Shown here piece after piece: positions 7,327-15,442 of a stretch of 29,917 nucleotides of DNA. The first letter of the stretch is position 1. Each line of letters starts with the position of its first letter. The DNA comes from Spirochaetia bacterium. Lineage in GTDB: Bacteria > Spirochaetota > Spirochaetia > Treponematales > Breznakiellaceae. The stretch lies in contig BNVB01000027.1 of assembly GCA_025997795.1 (NCBI GenBank), positions 1-29,917 on the forward strand, read 5' to 3'. A program made the position numbers and the translations under genes. Under the pieces are notes generated by a model. The model saw only the letters and a program-made list of their open reading frames with translations. It searched no databases and was not told where the DNA came from.

Positions 7327-8298
7327 ATGAGTGATATTCAAGCTGACCACAGTAATACTGACCGCAGAGGCAGGATATACGGAGATATTACCGAAGCCCG
7401 GGGAAACACGCCCCTTGTAAAGCTCGCCAAATTGGGATCGGGATTACCGGGAACTGTTTTGGTCAAAGTGGAATCATTTAACCCGCTCAACAGCGTCAAA
7501 TGCCGTATCGGAGCGGCAATGCTTGACGCGGCGGTCCGGGACGGAAAGCTCCAGGACGGCGGGACGGTGATCGAGCCGACTTCGGGGAATACCGGTATAG
7601 GGCTTGCCTTTGCCTGCGCCGCCCGGGGATACAAGCTGATCCTCACGATGCCGGAAACCATGTCGGTGGAAAGGCGTAAACTTGCGGCCATGCTCGGCGC
7701 CGATGTCGTGCTTACTTCGGGCAAGGACGGCATGAACGGAGCTGTCAACAAGGCGCGGGAATTGGTATCGCAGATTCCGCACAGCTTTATGCCGCTGCAA
7801 TTTGAAAATCCCGCTAATCCCGAAGTGCACAGAAAAACTACAGCCCTGGAAATATGGGAAGATACTGCGGGAAGCGTTGATATTTTTGTCTCCGGTGTCG
7901 GGACCGGCGGTACGATTACCGGTGTCGGCGAAGTGCTCAAAGAAAAAAAGCCCGCTGTTAAAATTGTTGCTGTAGAACCTGACGCTTCGCCTGTGCTTTC
8001 AGGCGGCAGACCCGGCCCCCACCGTATTCAGGGAATCGGCGCAGGTTTTATTCCCAAGGTTCTGAACCGTTCGATTATTGACGAAATCGTCCGTGTTACC
8101 AATGAGGATGCGATCAATACGGCGCGCCGTACCGCCCGCAGCGAAGGAATTTTAATCGGCATTTCGTCGGGGGCGGCGGTATGGGCGGCCCTCCAGATAG
8201 CCGGCCGCAGTGAAAGCGCCGGAAAAACCATCGTAGCGATAATGCCCGATTCCGGAGAGCGTTATCTTTCGACTCAGCTTTCCGATACGGAAGAATAG
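7327..8298 (+). CDS. cysK: Cysteine synthase (O-acetylserine sulfhydrylase A)
   Basis: A 323-residue PLP enzyme converting O-acetylserine and sulfide to cysteine and acetate in the cytoplasm. The PLP lysine lies in NSVKCRIG (Lys58), as in E. coli CysK where the same SVKCR occurs. PTSGNTG (84-90) binds substrate, GTGGT the cofactor phosphate, and PGPHRIQGIGAGFIP and GISSGAA are typical of the family. The C terminus ends SGERYLSTQ, close to the usual SGERYLST. An N-terminal extension of about 15 residues precedes IYGDITE. GAGGAG-like bases lie before the ATG. Position directly after an ABC importer suggests the importer supplies sulfur or a precursor. Confidence 0.93.
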   Translation: MSDIQADHSNTDRRGRIYGDITEARGNTPLVKLAKLGSGLPGTVLVKVESFNPLNSVKCRIGAAMLDAAVRDGKLQDGGTVIEPTSGNTGIGLAFACAARGYKLILTMPETMSVERRKLAAMLGADVVLTSGKDGMNGAVNKARELVSQIPHSFMPLQFENPANPEVHRKTTALEIWEDTAGSVDIFVSGVGTGGTITGVGEVLKEKKPAVKIVAVEPDASPVLSGGRPGPHRIQGIGAGFIPKVLNRSIIDEIVRVTNEDAINTARRTARSEGILIGISSGAAVWAALQIAGRSESAGKTIVAIMPDSGERYLSTQLSDTEE

Positions 8299-8317
8299 TT
8301 GGATGCAAAGGAATAAG

Positions 8318-8932
8318 ATGAAACAGAAAGCAAAACCGCACAAAAAACTGCGTCCATTGGCAGTTTTATTTGTTGTAATAAGCGTGTTGATATTGGCAAC
8401 GGTGTGTAATTCGACAGGCTCTGCACAGGGTGAAGATGAAGATCCGCCCATCATTACTTCGGCAACGTATCAGCATACCTTGTACAACGGACGACCCCAG
8501 AGCGTTGACGTGAGATCTGCCTCTGATGATGCGCCTCCTTTTGTGATCACCTATTTCCGTTCCGAAGATGATATGCTTGCCGATAGAGGCGGAACAAAAG
8601 AAATTCCTGTTGATGTGGGTTCTTATTATGTACGCATAGAGCGTCCGGCAGGTAACGGCTACCGTGAGGGGACACCGGTCAAAGTTGAATACACTATCCA
8701 AAAAGCTTTCTTCCCGATTACTGCAAAAGAAAAGCAGGATTTTCGTTATGACGGTTCACCCAAGCCGGTGTTTTTTGAAGCGCCGGCAGACATAAGCGTA
8801 GAGTATTACAGCGGTGAGCAAAAACTTGCCGGGCCTCCTGTTCAGCGGGGTACATACCGTGTGGTTTTGTCGTATGCAGGTGATGTACGCTATATGGGAG
8901 CGTCAAAAGAAGTGGAGCTTGTTATCAGGTAA
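8318..8932 (+). CDS. Exported protein with two MBG-like beta domains
   Basis: About 204 residues from the ATG at 8318, which has AAAGGA five bases upstream; an in-frame ATG at 8303 would add five residues. A basic start (MKQKAKPHKK) and one hydrophobic segment (AVLFVVISVLILATVC) form a signal peptide or anchor, possibly a lipoprotein with Cys in TVCN. Two tandem units follow: YNGRPQSVDV...DVGSYYVRI...VEYTIQKA, then YDGSPKPVFFEAP...RGTYRVVLSYAGD...VELVI. Both resemble MBG/YDG-type immunoglobulin-like modules in bacterial surface proteins. It starts 19 bases after cysK and ends the operon. Its relation to cysteine metabolism is unknown. Confidence 0.75.
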   Translation: MKQKAKPHKKLRPLAVLFVVISVLILATVCNSTGSAQGEDEDPPIITSATYQHTLYNGRPQSVDVRSASDDAPPFVITYFRSEDDMLADRGGTKEIPVDVGSYYVRIERPAGNGYREGTPVKVEYTIQKAFFPITAKEKQDFRYDGSPKPVFFEAPADISVEYYSGEQKLAGPPVQRGTYRVVLSYAGDVRYMGASKEVELVIR

Positions 8933-8933
8933 A

Positions 8934-11627
8934 TTATGTATACCTTTTACCGTCCGAATCGGCAGCGTCTTGAGCACCATAGTCTCCGTGGGTTTCCTCG
9001 TACGTAAATTCGGGGCTGGTTTGGGGATTGAAGATGTCTTTATTATCCATGATGAAACTGCCTGCGTACATGATATATTCTATATCGGCACTTTCGGCGG
9101 CAAACTCTTTGGCGGCGTTTTTCTTTGCCTGGACCACTGAATCATAGAGCATGTTGTCGCCTTTTACTTCAATAATCTGATAGGTATTATCTTTCATTTT
9201 GGCAACGAAATCCGGGTAATAATTGCGAAGGCCGTGGGTTTCGGGGTCAATATACTGGATGGCTAGGTCGCCTTGGCTGGAGGTAAACATACCGGTAAAA
9301 TAAATTTCCTTAACCTGGTCATTGAAAACATACTGGTTAAAACAATTTAGTTCTGGTTTTGAATCAAAACAATAGGTATCGGCATGAAAACTTTTGCTTT
9401 TTACAGCATTATATTTTGCTTCATTTTCCTTTACAACCAAGTCGGGGTCGGCGTGGAACTCGTAATAACCTTTACCAGAGGGCGGTTCATGAAGAAGTAT
9501 GAGTTTACGTTCCTTGGTGTCCCTGATGGTTATTATTTCATACAGATAATTGAAGATGGCGGGGATTATCTGATCGTAAATGAGGGTGTTATATTTATTT
9601 ACGGCTTTTATAATTTTGTCGATACCGTCTTTTGAATCTTCGAGGATAGACTGAATTTTAAGGCAGGGGATATTCATATACCGTGATGTTTCGGCAACCA
9701 GAAAGAGAGGGCTGTATTGCTGCTTTTCAACGTACTGGTCGAGGGAGACCTTTTCTGCTTTTCTGTTCTTGGCAATGCCCTTTTTAATTTCGGCATAGGC
9801 TTCGTACTTGGTATAGTCAAATGAATCAAGGCCGAAGTTTATCGGCTTGGAAGGGTTCTTGTCTTTTTTTACATAGTGATTTTTGATTTCTTTAATGGTT
9901 AACCACCGTGGGGGCGGTAAGACTTTCACCTGATATGTTTTTTTGTCTTTCTTGTTTTTATTAAAGACATCGTCTATTTCGACGTTAAAATTCTTTTTGA
10001 GTTCATCATCGAGGGTTTTGTAATTATCCTCAGAAAGATAGACATTGGCCTTTTGTTGAGTGTCGGTTATCTGCCTAAGGCAGCGCATGGTGCTTTGGAG
10101 GACAAATATTTTTGATTTGGGGCTGCGGAACAGGGCGACACCGAAAAGAGATCGGCAGTTCCAACCCTCCTGTCCTTTCTCGCAGAGAAGGATTATTTGT
10201 TTCTTGGAACCTTCTGTTCCTGCTATATCAAGTTCATTGAAATGGCGGATATCTATATCTTTGGTGATAGATTCATCACCAACATTGATCAGGATTTTAT
10301 CGGCAGAGATACCTCGCTTGGTCAGTATTTCCTGTGTCCAGGGAAGGACGTGTTTTTTAATTTCGTCTATATTGGCGGCATAGATGGCAAGTTTGGGGAG
10401 CAGATCCTCATATTTCTTTTTACCGTGGGTGTCAAAGAAGCGGTTAATAACGGAATTGAGGTAGTCCTTATCTTTAACGACATGGAAGCCCTCTACATCG
10501 GCATCCTTTAGATAGCCCTGGGCAATGGATTCTGCAAGGCCATAGGAATACACAACTTCCGGGAGGACTGTGTTGTTTACATAGGGAGTTCCGGTGTAGT
10601 TATAACAGGCGACTACCGGGGAACCGGAATTCTTTTGCTTTTCAGCCAGCATATTGATGGTCCGGCGCAGGCTGGATTGGTTTTCAGTGTCATAGAGTTC
10701 TTCACTGAGTTTTTTACCGTACAGGTGGTGAGCTTCGTCCACATAGACACCGATTTGCTGTAAGCGCAGGAGTTTCTGAAAGCGTTGGTTTATAATGAGA
10801 TCGTCGGGGCTTGAAATATCTTCATCGCCATAAATTGATGAAAGAACACTATCCTCTACGGGCTTGAAGGCAAATAATTTTTCAGCAGGACTGTCGGCGG
10901 TCTGCTTCTTTTTGACGATTATCTTATGGGTGTTTGAAATGATAATATTATAATTGGAGTTGTCCAGGGTATTGAGGGTCGATTCTGCATTGTCATCAAG
11001 GAAGTGAACCTGGATATTGGCTTCCAGGATATTCACATAATCCGGGGGGACAATATTGTTTTTATCCAGGGTGATTATTTCTTTAAGGCTTTGCAGTACG
11101 GTTTTATCAGGGGCAAAGACCAGGGCGTTATGGCAATAGCGCTCATCTTTAGGATATTTACGGGCAAGGATGAATTCATAGAAAATACTTGCAGCTATGA
11201 GGTAGGTTTTTCCCAGACCCATGGTAAGGGCGTAGATATAGTTGGGATATTCAAAGCGAAATTGCTCAAACTGCTGCGCTATGATAGCGGCTTGTTCTTT
11301 TGCCAAAGGGGTAAACAGGCTGCCCTGTCCTTTTGAATCGGTGTAATAAGAATTTGATGAAAATTCATCTTCGTTTTTAATCCAGGAAAGGAATAGTTCC
11401 CGAACCGAACGGTTACCGAAAAATTCCTTTAAGAAAACATATATTTCCAGGGCTTCAAACTGAGGACGGCGAAGATAGGCCTCCGGCCTGACGTTTTTAT
11501 CGTTGTAATCAAGGTACTTGAGGGTTAAGTCTTTATAACGGTTACGGATTTTTCCACGGTTGGCTTTATAGAAGTAGAGTAACTGCTGGTAAAAGGCAAG
11601 TTGGAGGTCGAAGGTTTGTTTAGCCAT
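8934..11627 (-). CDS. res: Type III restriction endonuclease subunit (Res)
   Basis: An 897-residue SF2 translocase-nuclease that cuts DNA when complexed with the type III methyltransferase. It shows Walker A TMGLGKT (135-141), DEAH box VDEAHHLYG (296-304), motif III YTGTP (344-348), a motif VI region with FVLQSTMRCLRQI, and a C-terminal PD-(D/E)XK nuclease with YYPDF (803-807) and EVKGD (820-824). The start ATG overlaps the last eight bases of the methyltransferase gene, so the two are translationally coupled. The length is near that of other Res proteins and all catalytic motifs are intact. Its stop is one base from the stop of the convergent MBG-like gene, leaving no room for a terminator. 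Confidence 0.92.
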   Translation of the reverse strand: MAKQTFDLQLAFYQQLLYFYKANRGKIRNRYKDLTLKYLDYNDKNVRPEAYLRRPQFEALEIYVFLKEFFGNRSVRELFLSWIKNEDEFSSNSYYTDSKGQGSLFTPLAKEQAAIIAQQFEQFRFEYPNYIYALTMGLGKTYLIAASIFYEFILARKYPKDERYCHNALVFAPDKTVLQSLKEIITLDKNNIVPPDYVNILEANIQVHFLDDNAESTLNTLDNSNYNIIISNTHKIIVKKKQTADSPAEKLFAFKPVEDSVLSSIYGDEDISSPDDLIINQRFQKLLRLQQIGVYVDEAHHLYGKKLSEELYDTENQSSLRRTINMLAEKQKNSGSPVVACYNYTGTPYVNNTVLPEVVYSYGLAESIAQGYLKDADVEGFHVVKDKDYLNSVINRFFDTHGKKKYEDLLPKLAIYAANIDEIKKHVLPWTQEILTKRGISADKILINVGDESITKDIDIRHFNELDIAGTEGSKKQIILLCEKGQEGWNCRSLFGVALFRSPKSKIFVLQSTMRCLRQITDTQQKANVYLSEDNYKTLDDELKKNFNVEIDDVFNKNKKDKKTYQVKVLPPPRWLTIKEIKNHYVKKDKNPSKPINFGLDSFDYTKYEAYAEIKKGIAKNRKAEKVSLDQYVEKQQYSPLFLVAETSRYMNIPCLKIQSILEDSKDGIDKIIKAVNKYNTLIYDQIIPAIFNYLYEIITIRDTKERKLILLHEPPSGKGYYEFHADPDLVVKENEAKYNAVKSKSFHADTYCFDSKPELNCFNQYVFNDQVKEIYFTGMFTSSQGDLAIQYIDPETHGLRNYYPDFVAKMKDNTYQIIEVKGDNMLYDSVVQAKKNAAKEFAAESADIEYIMYAGSFIMDNKDIFNPQTSPEFTYEETHGDYGAQDAADSDGKRYT

Positions 11628-13371
11628 TGGTCACTTCCACTTCCAGGGATTCGGAAAGAAGGTCGGTTATTTTTACCCGGATAATACCTGCATCTGTGGG
11701 GATGGGGTATTCGCCTTTTACCAGTTCTTTTTTATCGGGTATGTCCGTGATGCCCGGCTGGAGGACTACGCCGTCATAGTTAAAATCCACCATAACGGAT
11801 TCTACCAATTCACGCCAATCAGCGGACACGGTATGTTTATCGAGGCTTAATTTTTGCATAAGGTTCATGGGATAGAACTTTTTGATAATGAGTTTACCCT
11901 TATTGATAGTAATGTCCGCTTCGGAATCGCGCTTTAATTCAAGGTCCTTTTTATCCCTGAGTATATCGGTTATCTCAATGTCGATGTTGTACTGCTTGAG
12001 TTCTTTTTCAAGGACTGCTTTCAAGTCAGGTTCATGGCCCATGCAGACAATGGTGATTTTTTCTGCCGGTTTATTCGGTTCCTTTTCAAGGTGTTGCTGG
12101 AAGGTCTTATAGGGCAGGGAATGAAGGAAGCCTTCAAAATCGGCACGGCAGCAGATACGGTCTACGGGCATTATTTTAACCATGCGTCCGTCTTTCTCGC
12201 CGTCATATAAAGATGTACTGCTTGCTTTTTCTATTTCCAATGCTTCTAAAAGTATATCCTTGGCTTCGATGGGGTTACGGAAAAATTCATAGTTGTTGAC
12301 ATTGTAGACTTCAAAGCCGGTATATTTGTCATTGCCCAGTTCTTGGGATAATTCTTTTGCTATCCCGACAAGCCGTTTGGTGGTGGTTTGTACAGCGCCA
12401 AGGTTAATGTCGGCGCCTATGAAGCGGCGGCCGAGTTTCATGGCAACGGCTTGCGTCGTACCGGAACCCATGAAGCAATCAAAGACAATACCTCCAGGAG
12501 GAGTTGATGAAGCAATGATTCTATTTAATATAGCCTCTGGTTTTTGTGTTGGATAACCACAACGTTCCCCATCTTCTCTATTCAACTGTTCAATATCAGT
12601 CCAATAATCTTCTGGGATTTTACCTTCATCTACATAATATTTATAAATTTTACCAGTTTTTTTATCGGTTTTTTCCTGATATTCCCTACCATTACTATCA
12701 TTTTTTGTTCTCATGTGTGTGTTCACCTTTCGTGAAGTTACAACCAGTGGATCATAACCATTAAAAAAATAACTCGCCTTTTTCCCATACCAAAATATTG
12801 TATCATGTTTCCTGCCAAAAAATCTATCTCCTTTACCACCGATGGAATAACACCACACGACTTCATTAATAAAATTATTTGATCCAAAAATTTCATCCAA
12901 GATAATTCTGATAAATGAATTTACTCTCCAATCGCAATGAAGATAAAGTGATCCGGTATCCGACAATAATTCTTTCATCAAAACTAATCTTTGATAGATA
13001 AACTGCAAATACTCATCATTAGTCCAAATATCCCCGTATTGTTTTTCCTCAAAAGAATTATTGTCATTAGTGATTTTCTGTCCTTTCAATTCTATTTTCT
13101 TTTTATAATCTGCCTTGGAATCAAAGGGCGGGTCAATGTAAATAAGGTCAATTTTACCACGGTACTCTTTCATCAAGTGGCTCATTACCTGGAGGTTATC
13201 GCCCCAGTAAATTTTGTTCAGCCAGCCGTCTTTTGCTTTGCCATAGGATTCTTTACATTGAGCGGGGAAATACTGGGTTGATTCAAAGGGACGTTTCCCG
13301 GCCCATTGCAGCGTGGGATAGCCTCGGATGGGCTTTGGTTGATCAAGTTCAAAAAGTTCATTGTCGGCCAT
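11620..13371 (-). CDS. mod: Type III site-specific adenine DNA methyltransferase (Mod)
   Basis: A 583-residue beta-class methyltransferase that also supplies sequence specificity to the Res complex. Motif order is IYIDPPFDSK (catalytic DPPF, 80-83), a long central region, CGYPTQKP (271-278), then the AdoMet motif FDCFMGSGTT (297-306). The central region (about 82-278, the expected target-recognition domain) is visibly more AT-rich than both flanks. AGGAG lies six bases before the ATG. A run of 15 C on the coding strand lies 141-155 bases upstream. All catalytic motifs are intact, so the system looks active. The C-terminal ~250 residues, rich in Lys/Asp/Glu, probably contact Res. Confidence 0.93.
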   Translation of the reverse strand: MADNELFELDQPKPIRGYPTLQWAGKRPFESTQYFPAQCKESYGKAKDGWLNKIYWGDNLQVMSHLMKEYRGKIDLIYIDPPFDSKADYKKKIELKGQKITNDNNSFEEKQYGDIWTNDEYLQFIYQRLVLMKELLSDTGSLYLHCDWRVNSFIRIILDEIFGSNNFINEVVWCYSIGGKGDRFFGRKHDTIFWYGKKASYFFNGYDPLVVTSRKVNTHMRTKNDSNGREYQEKTDKKTGKIYKYYVDEGKIPEDYWTDIEQLNREDGERCGYPTQKPEAILNRIIASSTPPGGIVFDCFMGSGTTQAVAMKLGRRFIGADINLGAVQTTTKRLVGIAKELSQELGNDKYTGFEVYNVNNYEFFRNPIEAKDILLEALEIEKASSTSLYDGEKDGRMVKIMPVDRICCRADFEGFLHSLPYKTFQQHLEKEPNKPAEKITIVCMGHEPDLKAVLEKELKQYNIDIEITDILRDKKDLELKRDSEADITINKGKLIIKKFYPMNLMQKLSLDKHTVSADWRELVESVMVDFNYDGVVLQPGITDIPDKKELVKGEYPIPTDAGIIRVKITDLLSESLEVEVTNG

Positions 13372-13511
13372 ATTTTTCTCCTGACTTAAGAATTTTCAAG
13401 TGTATTCCAAACATGGGGATGGACATATTTATATACGCCGATAAATTTGAGACGCAGTATATGTGTGTTAAATTTTGGGAAGAAATATAAAAAGAATTTG
13501 CTAAATAATTC

Positions 13512-13526
13512 GGGGGGGGGGGGGGG
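13512..13526. repeat. G15 homopolymer tract upstream of mod
   Basis: Fifteen uninterrupted G (C15 on the coding strand) lie in the 162-base gap between the 288-aa gene and mod. The gap is otherwise strikingly AT-rich and could hold the mod promoter. A run this long is expected to change length during replication. Confidence 0.95.
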
Positions 13527-13533
13527 TAATACT

Positions 13534-14400
13534 TCATTTCAAAAAATATTCTTTTTCCAGGATTTGAGCAATTCGATTTGTTTCGGGAAAACATCGCCCT
13601 GTTGTTTTAATTCGTATTGTAAATGGAGGGTCTTTTGAAAGAAGGATTATACCAGTTTCTTTGTCCGGTTCAACATTACGAATAAATTTTGAACCCTTGG
13701 GAGAGAAATTCGTAGATGTTGCCGATTCAATATACGGAGAATATTTTAACAGTTCCCAGAATCCAGCCAATTCTTTTTTACCGTGATCATCGCGTATATG
13801 GCAGTCCTTTTGATGGGGCGCTATTTTTGTTTTAACCAAATAACTATCTCCAATCTCATGCAACATATTTTCAGCGATGAAAGAAGTTATCTCTTGATTA
13901 AGAAAACATTCAGATGAATAGACATTTGTAACAGAATTGCGGACAGCATTTCCATTGGTTTCAACAGTAATATCAAGTTTTGTTTTTTTCCAGGTATCCC
14001 CATTTTTAAAACTAATACTCAATGTTTTAGCAATATAGGCAGCTGCCAAGCCCAGACATTCCGCCTTACCAATATTGTTTTCTGAATCCTGAAAGAAATA
14101 CCTTGACAAAAGATATTCATCCTCATTGGATGTTTTAATAAATGGCTGGACAAGCATACTTTGCAAAAAATCCCTGTAATTACGATTTATACCTGTAAAT
14201 TCCCTGTCAAAAAGCCAGTCATGCAGTGAATATCCCAAACACAATTTTATATCACTTGTGAAAAAATCCGTTCGTATCTTTTTTAAGCCTTTGTTAAAGC
14301 CGTGTTTTGCCGTTTCAGCAAAGGCCTTCATTAACACATGAGCTTCATGCTTATCTTTAACATTGGGTAGCAGGCTTAATTCATTTAAACACATTTCCAT
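13534..14400 (-). CDS. Unrecognised third protein of a DUF262/DUF3696 operon
   Basis: A 288-residue soluble protein with no signal peptide. I do not recognise the family with certainty. The N-terminal two thirds are helical and charged. The C-terminal part has a compact conserved-looking block: DCHIRDDHGKKELAGFW (199-215), LLKYSPYIES (217-226), then DPPFTIRIKTTGR (257-269). The DDHG and TTGR pieces look like an active or binding site, and I recall similar blocks in proteins encoded beside DUF3696 ATPases. The ATG follows the ATPase stop by seven bases without a clear ribosome-binding site, implying coupled translation. It is AT-rich compared with the flanking housekeeping genes, like its two partners. 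It may be an effector or sensor. Confidence 0.6.
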   Translation of the reverse strand: MEMCLNELSLLPNVKDKHEAHVLMKAFAETAKHGFNKGLKKIRTDFFTSDIKLCLGYSLHDWLFDREFTGINRNYRDFLQSMLVQPFIKTSNEDEYLLSRYFFQDSENNIGKAECLGLAAAYIAKTLSISFKNGDTWKKTKLDITVETNGNAVRNSVTNVYSSECFLNQEITSFIAENMLHEIGDSYLVKTKIAPHQKDCHIRDDHGKKELAGFWELLKYSPYIESATSTNFSPKGSKFIRNVEPDKETGIILLSKDPPFTIRIKTTGRCFPETNRIAQILEKEYFLK

Positions 14401-14407
14401 ATATTTA

Positions 14408-15442
14408 TCATATCAACCTGGAAAGCTGATTACTCCATTCGTCTAAAAAATTATCAGGATAGCCGCTTAATGTACCATTCTCATCAATTTCAATTGGTAT
14501 GGCGGTAGTATAATGCCCTGAATCATTTCTTTCTCTATTGCAAAAAAACAGAATGACATCTTCTTTATTTATATTTATCTTTGATTCCCTTACAGATACT
14601 CTTATGCTGTTAATAATATGGTCACTGTGGGTTTCAAGAATAACTTGTTTCCCTGTTGACACCGTTAATGCAATTAACTCTCCCATTGCTGCCTGCCCTT
14701 TTGGATGAAGATGCCCCTCTGGGTTTTCTATGAGAAGAATAGAATCATTTTCCTGAACAGGTACAAGTAATGCGGCTATCATAGGCAGTGTATAGCTTAA
14801 TCCAAAACCGGTTTCTGTAGGATATATATTATTATAATTTGGATAAGAAGCATTTCTATCACGTTTTATCTCGTAATCTAATAATATACCGGGTGAAATA
14901 TACTGTAACCACGCATTAATATTTTCTAATAACCGAGGATCTTCTTTGCTATCTCGTATCAATTTTTCATTGATATTCATATTTCTATTTTTATCAATAT
15001 AATCAATAATGTATTCACCTTTTGTTCCAATTTCCACTGTTTTATATTCAGGGTTTAATTCCAGTATATTTTGAGGGCCAAGCCGATCGGCAGATATGTA
15101 TTGGAAGTTTGGGATTTTAGCTTCCTGAATGGAGCCCGTAAATGTATAGCTCTCCACATCTATATTAACTCGTAAATCAATTACACCAAAAGAATCTGAT
15201 TGCATACTTATCATAAAATAATTATCTTTTGAGGATTTTGATTTTTGCAGCCGCGGGGAAACATGATCCGGCAAGGCTACACTTTGCTTTTGATTTTTAT
15301 AATAAGAAAGGATCATATTAATCGCCTGAATAACTGTGCTTTTGCCGGAACTATTGAGTCCTCCTAAAACTGTTAAAGGTTTTATTTCGAGTGATGCATT
15401 CAAAAAAGATTTGAAATTTATCAACTCAAGTTTATTTATCAT
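14408..15442 (-). CDS. AAA/ABC-type ATPase with DUF3696 tail
   Basis: A 344-residue P-loop ATPase of the overcoming-lysogenization/RecF-like group. It shows LINFKSFLNASLEI (8-21), Walker A GLNSSGKST (28-36), an ABC-signature-like GFGLSYTLPMI (212-222), Walker B/D-loop SILLIENPEGHLHP (234-247) and H-loop ETHSD (270-274). The end (SGYPDNFLDEWSNQLSRLI) matches the DUF3696 tail. No TOPRIM nuclease or coiled coil is present, so any effector activity must come from partners. Its start overlaps the DUF262 gene by 11 bases and the next gene follows after seven, so the three proteins are probably made together as one complex. Such ATPases are common in phage-defence operons. Confidence 0.85.
   Translation of the reverse strand: MINKLELINFKSFLNASLEIKPLTVLGGLNSSGKSTVIQAINMILSYYKNQKQSVALPDHVSPRLQKSKSSKDNYFMISMQSDSFGVIDLRVNIDVESYTFTGSIQEAKIPNFQYISADRLGPQNILELNPEYKTVEIGTKGEYIIDYIDKNRNMNINEKLIRDSKEDPRLLENINAWLQYISPGILLDYEIKRDRNASYPNYNNIYPTETGFGLSYTLPMIAALLVPVQENDSILLIENPEGHLHPKGQAAMGELIALTVSTGKQVILETHSDHIINSIRVSVRESKININKEDVILFFCNRERNDSGHYTTAIPIEIDENGTLSGYPDNFLDEWSNQLSRLI

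Noticed and set aside
7495..7510. CysK active-site SVKCR as a damaged SVKDR motif
   Set aside because: E. coli CysK also has SVKCR; the PLP lysine is present, so the enzyme is expected to be active.
13358..13594. 78-codon minus-strand frame running through the poly-G tract
   Set aside because: It overlaps the mod start, has a poly-proline run that only reflects the tract, and lacks a ribosome-binding site.
14408..15442. Septu (PtuA) or classical OLD-family nuclease
   Set aside because: The ATPase has a DUF3696 tail and no TOPRIM domain, and no HNH PtuB partner lies beside it.
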